Under the pieces are notes generated by a model that worked only from the letters and a program-made list of their open reading frames with translations, made no database searches and was not told the origin of the DNA. Below, one piece after another: positions 38,901 through 47,724 of a stretch of 64,000 nucleotides of DNA. The position numbers and the translations under genes are program-made. The DNA lies in assembly GCA_951217055.1 (NCBI GenBank), contig OX578286.1, positions 29,456,720 to 29,520,719 on the forward strand, given 5' to 3'. The stretch comes from Gerris lacustris (taxonomy: Eukaryota; Arthropoda; Insecta; Hemiptera; Gerridae). Position 1 is the stretch's first letter, and each line of letters opens with the position of its first letter.

Positions 38901-41900
38901 ATTAGGTGAGATCCATATAGCTTCGAAATCCCACGCATCTACCTCATTCCTAGGAGCATATATAATTTTTGGGTAGTGGAGGAAAGGGGCGGCATATCCA
39001 ACTCCTAAGGGGTCTGTAACTTCCGGAGAGAATAGGATATCATACAATATAGCCTTGATTCCTAAACAGCGCCAGTCGCAAGGATCAGTGACTGAAAATG
39101 GCCTAAATGAAAATGGATTAGATTTAGCATTGTCCCAAACACCTAGGACAGCCTCTGTTGGTTGAAAACGGCTTGGATACAATGTACTATCTCCACCGAT
39201 ACCTACACCGATCCATAATTGGCCCTGAGTCTTAGCCCGACAATCGGCCCTGCTTAGAATCTCCAGAATTAGCCTAGGGCAGAGATTACTTTGCATTTTC
39301 TCAATGTCACCACTTAAACTCAAGTGCTCTTCCCTGCCAAGTCTTCCACCCGCTAATCGGGTGCACACTCGTTTAGCTGCTTGTGACGCTTCCGGATCTA
39401 TCGCCCACTCGGCATTAACAACGTGGACTACTTCATGCTCACCTGTGCCACTCGCGACGGCTCCTACTTGAGTTGGACGAAGGGTGCCTTTCTTTGGGAT
39501 AAAGACGGGTACTTGTGTAGCAGACAGTGGATTTGATTTTCTAAATCGTGCTTGTGTCCTCGGCCTAGTATTAAGTGAAGGTCCACCCTCAGCACTATTT
39601 GACGTACCAGCTTCTGTTTCCGTACTTGGAGCCCCTCTGGCTACAGCCCTGTCATACTTGAATCTGGTTTTCTTCTTAAACGGGTCAATAGCATTGGTAA
39701 GTATGGTAGGATTACCTTTTGACCTCTCCACATCTTCTAGTCTAAAAGGTAACCTCCTAAGAGCTCCACTAAACTCAACTATCTCATCATCTACTTCAAG
39801 ATCTTGAGGAGATGCTAGATCGAAATCTGCAAGGTCAGCAGGCAAGAAAATCGTTGTTAATTGGTGTAGAGTTCCTGCTTGCGTCACTGATGTCTGCGCA
39901 ATGTTGTCCCTTCGCATAGTTGTCATAGTATCCACGCATCGTAACTCGAATGCATTTAAGGCTGCTGCTTGAGTTTTATAGTACTGCCTCCTACTCACTG
40001 GCAACCCCCATGCCATCTCATTGAGTGCAAGAACTACTTCTTGGGGAGTCTCTATATTGTCCAAGGTAGTGTAAATATTGCCGTTGGCTGCATGCATTTC
40101 ACGGTTGTGGGCTGCTGCTATGGCGTGCAACAGATTAGCATCTGTGTTCTTGAGCATATGCTGTATTTGCCTGTCATTAATATCATGTGCTTCGAAAGGG
40201 GTATCTGTAATGTTGCGGCCTACCAGCTTGAAAGCTCCACAGAAAGGGCAAACGTGTTTCTTAAGAAGAGGACCGAATGTACCCCTATCACAGATAAGGG
40301 CAGTACAAACTGCTTCAACTCTGGAATTGGGATTCCCCTCCTCTCCGACCACACCCTGGTCGGCTAACACTTGAGCACCTTCCTGTGATTGTACACGTGG
40401 CTGGATTGTAGGCAAGGACAGATTTGCCCACGTATTTATTAGAGCTTTAGCCCTAACTAAACGCTTGGGACCATTTTTGGCAGTGAAATTAACAACACTA
40501 TCCAATGCTCTAGGGTTTATGGGTAATTTAAATCTTAGCTCCCTAGCCGAAGCTTGTCCCCACAGGCGGTTAGTTTGGCAACTGAAGAAAAAGTTGAGCA
40601 AGTGTCGCCAAGTTCTATGTGAGAGTAGGGCTGCAAAGCTAGCAGCCTGAGTACTCAACCTAGTTGTGCTCCGTATGTTCTGTACAGTATGCACTTGAGT
40701 AACGTTTTGCCTGTTGACCCGTGTACGCTCCGTATAAGTTCTGAGCTGTATTTCTAATTTGTCGGGCTGGTTGGGCGCATGTTTTGTTTCTTGGAGCAGA
40801 CTCCTAAATTCTTTGTCAAAAGGACGCGAGTCCACTGTTTGAAAACCTTCGATAGATGCCAGTGTAGCCCTTTCCAAAAGAGAGTCTTCCTTTTCACCAG
40901 GTACTGGAGTTTGGAAGAATATTTGTAACTCATCCAACGCCGTCTGTACGGGGCCCACAAAATAGTTGTCCATTAGTGGTGCGATAGTTACAGTACTCTT
41001 CTGGCTGGTTGTATGCACACAGTGAGCGCATTCAAATGCTCTAGTTTTATTATGTACTAAATCAATATGTGTTTTCAGGATACTCTTCTGGCTAGTATTG
41101 TACTGACAGTGTGGACACTGTGAAGCATTCAGTTTCTTGTGTAAAGAGTGGACATGGATCTGCAGATCAGATGGTAGTCCTTTCTGTCCACTTCCGGTTG
41201 CCTGATTATTAGCCAGACCTAAAACAATACAAGCTCAATTAAATTTAATGGTGACCTTTTTCTTCTTTATTTATCTATATTTACAAATGCAAATTAACTC
41301 AAAATTAAACATAAACAAAACTAAAAGTACATCGCCACAGTGACATCCAACAAGTATTGATGGATGTCACTGTCACTGAAAAGGATGCTGCAAAATGGGG
41401 ACTACCACAAGCAAAGTTTCTCTTTCAATTAACCTTTCCTTATGTGCAGATTGTAGTAGTAGTTTCTAAACAAATTAGTTACAGTACAGGACACAAATTT
41501 TTCCTTTAATTTCCTATCATTTAGCAATTGAACAGAAAACATAATACAAAATATACGAAACAACAACAAATGGGTCCATCGTTTAGGTTGCAAGGTGGGT
41601 AGCCTTAGAGATTAATGTTAGAGGGTTACCTGGTGGACTCTCCTCCTCATGCTCCTCAACATGTTGAGAATCCCGGGCAGGTGAAATTACTTCTCTTTTA
41701 ATCAACATCTTCAGACTCGGCTCACATTCCCACTCTATACCTGCTGTAACAACACAAAGCACAATTATTCTATGCACAATTTGTATTATAACAAGACAGT
41801 AAAAATAAATATTGAAATATACCAAAGAGAGATAATATTGATTTAGAGTTACCTGGATCCTGGACTACTTCAGGTACATCCCAACCAGGTGAAGCAGCTC

Positions 41901-44900
41901 CAGTCTTTACTAACCATACCTTACTATCTGCTTCACATGGTTCTTTGGGTAAACCTACAACATAATCAGAAAAGAGCATTTATATTTATAAACACTAGGA
42001 ATTAATTTTTTAATCAGTAGGCTAAAAAATAAAATATCAAATGAGCATTAGGTTAGAAGGAGCATCAACCTCAGAGTATAGATTTGAGTGTTACCTGATG
42101 GATTTATTGAGGGCTCCTCTTCATGTTCCCAGGCAGGTGAATTTACTTTTGCTTTAAATAACCTTTTCAGGCCCGGCTCACATTCCAATTGTATACCTGC
42201 TGTGACAACACAAAAGTCAATTGAGCTATTTGTAGTTCTAACAAGACGGTTAATAAAAGCACTGACATTCTTATTATAAAAAGAAGGAAGACAGATTTAG
42301 AGTTACCTAAATTCTGGTCAACATGTGTTTTATCCCTGACAGGTGAAGTAGGTTCAGTTTTGACGAACCATGCCTTACTATCAACCTCACATGATTCTTT
42401 GGGTAAATCTACGACATAATAAGATTAGCGAATTAATATTTAGAAATCCTCGGAATTAATTACTAGAAGAAGGGTTTAATATCTCAATATCAGATCAGTA
42501 GATCAATGAAAGAGCTTCTACAAAACCTTTATAAATTCTGTCACAATAATGGTTATTAATAACAGTAATTCAATGATACCATCATAATGGTTTACATACA
42601 TATTTCTATTGAGAACTGAAACTGGTCTGAAAGGCCTCCTTCACACGGCGTGTATTTGTATCTACAGTATGTGCGTTACGAGTTGTGACTTTTGACAATC
42701 AGATTGGCCAACCTAAATGAGGAAAAAAATAAAGCCACTAGGTCTGTGGGAGGGGTGGGACCAGTGACACTTATGTTTGCCTAGTTGGCCCAACCTTCTA
42801 GAATTCAAAATCCTGACTTCTCATTGGCTCCCCACCCTAATTTTTGACTTTTCCCGTGTCGAGAATAGTCACAACTCATAACCCGCAAACTGTAGACTTA
42901 AGGCGGAGATACACATGCCGTCAAATTGGATAAGCTTGCATGCCAAATGAGGGTATTTGCCAGTAACTGGCATGCTAAGGATTTTTATTAAGTTTTTACA
43001 TGCTTGCTTGCCAGCTAAAGGCATGCCATTTAACACATCCATGTGCAAGTAGCTGGCATGTTTATGTTCAAGCTAAAGGCATGTGTATCTCCGCCTATAT
43101 GTTTTAAGCACTGTTAAACCTTGTGTTTAGGGGTTTTATAGGACTATAAACTATAATGCTCTAAAATACTATTATTTCCCTGAGGAAGGAGCTTATTAAG
43201 CTCTTACTGACTTTGAGGAAAGAATAACATTATGCATAGAGAAAGAAAAGAAACCGGGTTTACACTCACAAGAAAGACAAACCACAAACTGGCTTGGTGA
43301 CAACATTGGTGTCTCTTGTATGATGATGGGGGGGGGGGGGGGGAGCAACCAGAGTGACCAGTCACACGCAGCTAAGGGTGAGTAAGTTGGCAAGTCTTGG
43401 CATGATCCCAGAATTTAGTCACTAGGTTCCATGATGTTAAAAAACAGATTGAATACGGGTTGAATACAGTGTTTGGATCTAAAGTGTCCATGGAAACCTA
43501 GATTCAAAACGGATTAAATACAAATCACTAAATTCTGGGATCGTATCTGGATCTAGTTGCATGGAAACACCTGAACTCTATCCTGACATGCGCAGAGCAT
43601 GGGTGTGAACACACCTAGCATATTTCTGTAGAAACTGTAGTCAAATCTGTCAAAATACGTATTAAAAAAAACATGGTTATAAAAGTTGAAGGTTACAAAA
43701 TTATTTATAACCTTTAACAAAAGTAACCAAGAAAAAGTTTTTATTTTGTATTGAATAAGGATTCAATACCACTCTTGGAAACACCTAGCTTGTTAAATCC
43801 CATATCAAGATTCAATCCCAATTTTAACACATGGAAACGTAGTAAGTATATTGTATCGTGGTTTCCATGGACACTTTGGATCCAAAAACTTTATTCAACC
43901 CTTATTCAATCCGTACATAAATATCATGGAAACGAAGTACCTCTATATTGTAAGCCTTATTTGCCCTAGAATTTTTAATGGTCGCTCTACACCACTTTAC
44001 GACGTTCCGCTCATTTTCTGAAGAATAACAACCATCCTATATATATAGATGATTAGTAATGACGTCACAAGATGGCGTAAGCTTTCGATAATTTATTCGA
44101 TTCGGTTTGTTATGTTCCTTTTCCTTATCACCTGTTATCAATCACATGTAAAATGAATGGGAGAATTTTCTCAACTTTTTAAATAATTAATTATTAAATT
44201 ATTATTAATTTATAAGACTTTTCAACCTTTGAACGTTATTATACTAAGTCTATTCTAACAATGTAAGATAAGAAAACATTAAAAATTGCCGTTCTAGTGG
44301 TTTAAAAAAGTATTATTGTGAGTGTGTTTTATTGTGGTGATACCGTCCGGGTCCGTTCTTATTTATTGTTTATTTTTTAAATCTTTTTTCTATTTTAGTT
44401 TGTATATTATGTCTTCCACCTTCTCGAGCGTTATGAAAATTTCATCTATACTTCATTTTTTTCGGAGGACAAAGCTATTCTTCGTAAAAGTATGTCAGAG
44501 TACTTAAGTAATATTAAATTAGTTTTTTTATCAAAATTTTAAACAAGTATACATGCGAGGCACTCATATCTTATATTAATATACTCGTTAATATAGATAA
44601 CAAAAAATACACAAATAATAATAGTAATAACAGTCTGCTCTTTGTCTCGTCATCGACGTCTTTTTCCTAGGCTGATCAGTGATCTATTGTATAGTATATA
44701 ATTATGTTCCAACATCGGTTAAATATAATGCACATTGTAAGTAACCAGGAACAAAATATTATTAGCAAATAATCTTTTATTACCTGGCAGATTAAGTATC
44801 ACTATCTTTCTACAAGTCCTGAACCCTGAGTATACTTCATTGAGTTTCAAAACTTGAGGAACATTTATTTTCGGACACACAATATGAACACGAACACACC

Positions 44901-45493
44901 CTGTGAATTTTTATGGCAACAGGAAATACAAAAAATCAAGTATAAAGACTAATAACTCAAATAGCTTTTTCGATGATATGACCCTTCACACAAATACTCA
45001 TTTTAAATAACTGAATCGAAAGTTTTTAATGTTTTCTTTGTTACACTCGTTAAAGAAGACTTGGTACAACAATGTTCAAAGGGTGAAAACTCTTATAAAT
45101 CAATAATAATTTAATAATTAATTATTTAAAAAGTTGAGAAAATTCTCCCATTCATTTTACATGGGTTTGATAAGAGGTGATAAGAAAAAGGAACATAACA
45201 AACACTGAGTTAAATTTTCGAAAGCTTTTGTGACGTCACACTAATCATCTCAATAGACCAGGTAGAGGTCCATCTTGAACAATGCGAATTTCAATCTAAC
45301 CTCAAACGGCGTGGCCACCGGTCTCTAAAGATCAACCGATATCCCTTATTCTATACACTAAATTAGACAAAGGCATGTTAGAAAGATTAAAGTCTTAAAA
45401 GTTACCTGGAGGGAGAATTGAAGAGCTGGAGCCGTAGATTATGGCCGCTGTCTCGTCAAAACATTCAAACTCCTCTTTCTCTAAAGGATCCAT
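35818..45493 (-). CDS. C2H2 zinc-finger gene, last exon split by a 5-kb insertion
   Basis: Exons 45406-45493, 42307-42408, 42095-42196, 41853-41954, 41630-41740, then 41218-40993 joined across the insertion to 35944-35818. All introns are GT-AG and all junctions phase 1. Without the insertion the frame is 285 codons plus stop. It starts MDPLEKEEFECFDETAAII, then has two copies of an acidic two-exon module, then C2H2 fingers of the form CPHCQYNTSQKSILKTHIDLVH in tandem, one of them interrupted. A nuclear DNA- or RNA-binding role is likely from the fingers alone. The insertion at codon Ser-Thr of a finger linker breaks it. Poly-A signal AATAAA overlaps the old stop. Exact target unknown. Confidence 0.82.
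35945..35948. repeat. GTAC target-site duplication, left
   Basis: GTAC here and at 40993-40996. Removing one copy plus 35949-40992 restores the zinc-finger frame exactly. Confidence 0.85.
36715..36855 (+). pseudogene. Gypsy pol C-terminal remnant
   Basis: The + strand reads KVGYLIYELEDESGKPAGRW then HVKDLKELPQVD and a stop at 36852-36854. This is the tail found after the integrase domain of Ty3/Gypsy polyproteins. Just upstream KFSTEL is seen in a shifted frame with the middle deleted. It is a fragment of about 40 codons. Confidence 0.75.
36889..36898 (+). other. Polypurine tract of Gypsy remnant
   Basis: AGGAGGAGAA directly followed by TGT, the place where a 3' LTR should begin. The next bases (CTGAATG) do not match the TGTAACATTCCC start at 35949, implying a break right at the LTR edge. 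Confidence 0.5.
37212..40973 (-). CDS. 1,253-codon orphan ORF, candidate endogenous viral capsid-type protein
   Basis: An uninterrupted frame from ATG at 40973 (19 nt inside the insertion edge) to TAA at 37212-37214; no intron, no membrane segment, no polymerase or protease motif seen. Residues about 1-230 are Arg/Gln-rich and helical. About 242 has CPFC with downstream His, possibly a zinc site. About 400-500 is an acidic then Pro/Ser-rich, disordered linker (ARGAPSTETEAGTSNSAEGG). About 550-1200 is Trp-rich and looks beta-rich. Size and layout recall capsid proteins of large dsRNA (toti-/fusagra-like) viruses of arthropods, but I recognise no specific signature. The last 40 codons may be read-through of Gypsy-derived sequence. 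The frame also continues upstream, open, into the zinc-finger exon. AATAAA at 37132-37127 could end the transcript. Confidence 0.6.
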   Translation of the reverse strand: MDNYFVGPVQTALDELQIFFQTPVPGEKEDSLLERATLASIEGFQTVDSRPFDKEFRSLLQETKHAPNQPDKLEIQLRTYTERTRVNRQNVTQVHTVQNIRSTTRLSTQAASFAALLSHRTWRHLLNFFFSCQTNRLWGQASARELRFKLPINPRALDSVVNFTAKNGPKRLVRAKALINTWANLSLPTIQPRVQSQEGAQVLADQGVVGEEGNPNSRVEAVCTALICDRGTFGPLLKKHVCPFCGAFKLVGRNITDTPFEAHDINDRQIQHMLKNTDANLLHAIAAAHNREMHAANGNIYTTLDNIETPQEVVLALNEMAWGLPVSRRQYYKTQAAALNAFELRCVDTMTTMRRDNIAQTSVTQAGTLHQLTTIFLPADLADFDLASPQDLEVDDEIVEFSGALRRLPFRLEDVERSKGNPTILTNAIDPFKKKTRFKYDRAVARGAPSTETEAGTSNSAEGGPSLNTRPRTQARFRKSNPLSATQVPVFIPKKGTLRPTQVGAVASGTGEHEVVHVVNAEWAIDPEASQAAKRVCTRLAGGRLGREEHLSLSGDIEKMQSNLCPRLILEILSRADCRAKTQGQLWIGVGIGGDSTLYPSRFQPTEAVLGVWDNAKSNPFSFRPFSVTDPCDWRCLGIKAILYDILFSPEVTDPLGVGYAAPFLHYPKIIYAPRNEVDAWDFEAIWISPNLLNTFYSGQLMVHGHRWLPFFHKESSTVVNWQIPEGDNLHRTVAWTLVHLTYPLIDVMEGSQFMDISGGVGYGIYSRTAGLVDFYNPSRKLIFVVSDQSVNTFVWRGDVIEVFHLDNHGTLVEGTLRLFDDDILYMLDFAATTKLNFQDNIDLAFLEVNTPTLPWAEVVEAASTLIARFPMRPEVIKTRDGDPLQEVTRITQLTDAQRRYIGNWEAQGEPDDFFGHGKPANCWDMQYTTRMQARSYPALRIGSWDNHAEVLLFSGMFRLNLGYTESSELVEKAKNPSNITFLEKAQYRRRAFEEYKKYQGLEDLILCRVAYNNSSAVWRDFITGSNGVKNISNDIGGLRMDWNWTNGARWMVSVSFTGVRTEINTNNTRALQDCDVLNWANKLYLEIGDNVNFPNFYIFLSWETASENWALYRYFISLDLNDVTTNDVSLVRWPSRLRRRRVLTMPHFLATGTLWFELGYNIVSKPSVNYTILWLPFIVNKNLDEISLETLAINPGVISDLATNRIMGRRWCTSKGTSRPSLTLDSLLTHDPYSSVSRLPSPFHLQIRRNMP
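40993..41218 (-). CDS. Zinc-finger exon 6, part before the insertion
   Basis: Acceptor TTGTTTTAG, then GLANNQATGSGQKGLPSDLQ. One complete C2H2 finger follows (CPHC ... HIDLVH), then the first half of the next (CAHCVHTTSQKS). It runs in frame straight into the insertion ORF. Confidence 0.82.
41630..41740 (-). CDS. Zinc-finger gene exon 5
   Basis: 111 nt, phase 1 at both ends; GIEWECEPSLKMLIKREVIS then EEHEEESPPG. Related to exon 3. Confidence 0.8.
41853..41954 (-). CDS. Zinc-finger gene exon 4
   Basis: 102 nt; GLPKEPCEADSKVWLVKTGA. Related to exon 2. Donor G|GTAAC as in all other exons of this gene. Confidence 0.8.
42095..42196 (-). CDS. Zinc-finger gene exon 3
   Basis: 102 nt; GIQLECEPGLKRLFKAKVNS. 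Related to exon 5. Acidic tail EHEEEPSINPSG. Confidence 0.8.
42307..42408 (-). CDS. Zinc-finger gene exon 2
   Basis: 102 nt; DLPKESCEVDSKAWFVKTEP, containing a VKTEP word of the sumoylation type (psi-K-x-E). Related to exon 4. Confidence 0.8.
   Translation of the reverse strand: MYPKNHVRLIVRHGSSKLNLLHLSGIKHMLTRI
42630..42900. mobile_element. Inverted-repeat element (MITE-like)
   Basis: TCTACAGTATGTGCGTTACG and AGTTGTGAC at the left mirror GTCACAACTCATAACCCGC and AAACTGTAGA at the right. It lies in intron 1 of the zinc-finger gene and abuts the next element. Confidence 0.6.
42901..43097. mobile_element. Inverted-repeat element rich in GGCATG words
   Basis: Ends AGGCGGAGATACACATGCC and GGCATGTGTATCTCCGCCT are perfect inverted repeats of 19 bp. 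The body repeats GGCATGC / GCCAGCTA motifs. No TSD seen. Confidence 0.75.
43403..43960. mobile_element. Nested inverted-repeat element
   Basis: GATGTTAAAAAACAGATTG through AAGTGTCCATGGAAACC (43425-43497) is mirrored by GGTTTCCATGGACACTTTGG through CATGGAAACG (43858-43935). An inner pair, GATCCCAGAATTTAGT / ACTAAATTCTGGGATC, flanks the left half. Confidence 0.65.
44048..45249. mobile_element. DNA element with about 200-bp terminal inverted repeats (MULE-like?)
   Basis: The left arm from GATGATTAGTAATGACGTCA to TTCAACCTTTGAACGTT is mirrored on the right from AATGTTCAAAGGGTGAAAAC to GTGACGTCACACTAATCATC. The 800-bp middle has no transposase ORF. Long TIRs suggest a Mutator-like non-autonomous element; no TSD was identified to confirm this. 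Confidence 0.7.
45406..45493 (-). CDS. Zinc-finger gene exon 1 with start codon
   Basis: ATG at 45493-45491 in a fair context (GGGATGG). It encodes MDPLEKEEFECFDETAAII and ends phase 1 at G|GTAAC. It is 3 kb upstream of exon 2 because of transposons in intron 1. Confidence 0.75.
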
Positions 45494-45499
45494 CCCACT

Positions 45500-46605
45500 A
45501 TTAGGATCACTAATTAGTACTTACTTATAATCCACTCAAACTGAGTCCAGACAAATATAACTGACACATATGGTAAGCAATTAAACTAGCTATATGGGTA
45601 ATGACCAAGTCGGAACAGAGGAATTGTTCTGTCGGAATTATGAACAAGAGCACAGACTATAATCTTTAATAGAGTTTAAATTAAAATTAAAAGTAAACAA
45701 CACATCTTATATAAAAATTATAAACTGCTACGCTAACCTAACCAACAATATCCTTACCCTTTAGTTGTCAGTGTTGCCTTTGTTTGTCTTTGATTACATC
45801 TTATTTATATTTCTGCCTTATTATAGATTTCTTTGTTAATTTTATTTTAGACAAACTAATAGAGAATTAACTACAATATTGACCCACTGACCCCTTGTTA
45901 TTTCTCTGGGAAAATTGTGTAACTTACACAAGTTGTGGGAGGGGGGGGGGGGGGGGTTGCGTGCTTTCGAAGGGTCTCCCTTCCCCTACTCCCTAGTCCC
46001 TAGTTACCAGTAACAGGGTTTTGTTTTGAATAAATCCTCTATACTCTATAGTTACCGCTCTCGCTCCTCTAGTCTACCAGATAAAACCGTTGAAAAACCT
46101 TTACACAACTAATACTAATTATTTTATTGCCTTTTTATTAATATATAATCTATATATTAATGTTTAAATATTAACTAACATCCTGTAATTTCAATATAAT
46201 AATTAGCAAATCGATTCAACAATGACCTTCTTCATGAAATTAGTTGACAATAGGTTAGATTTAAGATTTTAAATTACGGAAAAACGAAAGTCACAAAATT
46301 ATTTATGATATTTACTAACGAAATATCTAGAAACTACCAAATCTGCAGACTATCTTGGTATGAACTTTATTTAATTTAAATTATTTACCTTATAGTCGTA
46401 TGTTTTAAATAGTGGTTACGTTACCTTCGAAGCCTGAAATACTTTTGTTTGTTTTATCAAAGAAATTTTAACTTAATTCCATTTTCTCGAAATTTTATGT
46501 AGTTTATCGAAAAGAACTAAAGATTACATGCTTTTATAATACGGTGGAGGATTGAACGAAGATCTTGGAAATTTTAATTTATTAGGTAGATATTTGTGCC
46601 TGATT
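45500..46605. other. Intergenic space between two divergent genes, no gene
   Basis: Contains a G-run at about 45941-45956 and otherwise plain AT-rich DNA. Promoters of the zinc-finger gene (leftward) and the Ser-rich gene (rightward) should lie between here and 47600, but no core motif is convincing. Confidence 0.4.
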
Positions 46606-46611
46606 CTTTAA

Positions 46612-47433
46612 CCCTTAAATACTAATGGTAATTGGATGGCTGGTATTACTTAACCTTCGTCGATTCGACTAACATATATGCAGAAAATATATTTTTTTGG
46701 TTGAAACTACACTTTTATAAAGAGAAAACGGCTCAACTGAAGGAGATGATACGGTCGAGAATCGCTTGGCGTCACAACTTAGCTTAATTTATACACTTGA
46801 GAGATAATATTCCTTTGTCAAACAGTACATTTGTATGATTTAAACATTTGAGAAATTATATATGAATGATTTGTTCATAGGAGAGTTGATATCCCTTTGT
46901 CAAAAAATACGTTGGTGTGAGGCCCCGCCATCTTTTCTATAGACCGCCTCATATTCTTCAGTTTTACCGAGAAAACTATTAAGAACTCATTATTAAATCT
47001 TTTAGTGAGATATACTTACAAACATTTGATGACAAATAACTTAGTAGGAACATCAGAAGAATCTGATGTGGGTGTGCTCTTAGCTAAGTGCTCCAGGCCC
47101 TGGATTATCGGCCATTGGTCTCTGGCCCAAGGCCAATTACCCTAGGCCTATTGCCCCTTGCCCCAGGCCCATTTTCCCAGGCTATAGGCTCATTCGACGA
47201 CCAATTAATTGCCTACATTTATTACTAAACGTTAGTCGAATCGATGAAGTAGCTTTGACGGGAATTTGCCAGAAAACGAGTGTGTGCTCAAATGGACTAC
47301 TACCGCTACCAGTGTCATATACAACCAGTGCAAGCACTGCAAAAGGATGGGGTACCCATCACCATCACATACGAGCGTAAAAGGTTAAGGTTCAAACTGT
47401 GCTCGTTGATTCGACTACCATTAGCATTCAACG
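46612..47433 (-). mobile_element. piggyBac-like MITE, copy 2 (reverse)
   Basis: Left TTAACCCTTAAATACTAATGG is a good piggyBac-type end. The interior mirrors copy 1 (CCAGGCCC runs, GTCGAATCGATGAAG). The right end ATTAGCATTCAACGA lacks GGGTTAA and abuts a scrap of the CTAG-end repeat (about 47434-47454). Confidence 0.7.
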
Positions 47434-47626
47434 ATATAGCCACGCGATGCCTAGTTTAACCAAATATAATATGAATACCTTGAAATTAAATGTAAATATT
47501 TCTAAAATGTAATAATTTTTTGTCTGTTTTCTTTCTAATAATTTTTTTTTTTTTAGGTTTATTTAATTTTAGGTTGTTAACTGTAGGTTGTACTGCTGAT
47601 TGTAGGAGTGTTATACTTAAGACATC

Positions 47627-47724
47627 ATGTCAGAATCTAGAAATCGTAAAGGTCTTAAAAGACATGATTCTATTTATGTGGAAGTGACTAATGTCAGCTC
47701 ATCTCCAACTACAAATTCTAATAG
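47627..47724 (+). CDS. Ser-rich gene exon with start codon
   Basis: ATG at 47627 preceded by GACATC. A pyrimidine-rich acceptor (T-run then AG) at about 47557 suggests an upstream 5' UTR exon. Donor AATAG|GTAAGA. Confidence 0.7.

Larger units (their letters stand above)
35949..40992. mobile_element. 5,044-bp chimeric insertion (Gypsy remnants + long orphan ORF)
   Basis: The ends TGTAACATTCCC and CGATAGTTACA share the 6-bp inverted ends TGTAAC/GTTACA and sit in a 4-bp duplication, as expected of LTR-element integrase. On the + strand, TGTAACATTCCCACTTTGGG at the left looks like a Gypsy LTR start. A pol 3' remnant and a polypurine tract follow (36700-36900). The minus strand holds the 1,253-codon ORF. 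I could not find a matching LTR at both sides, so it is not a simple provirus. The G+C content of the ORF is visibly higher than that of its surroundings. Confidence 0.75.

Noticed and set aside
39484..40650. Several plus-strand ORFs of 60-130 codons
   Set aside because: Shadows of the long minus-strand ORF.
35949..40992. Simple LTR provirus with two LTRs
   Set aside because: The left end sequence after TGTAAC does not recur near the right end, and the right end tail does not recur at the left.
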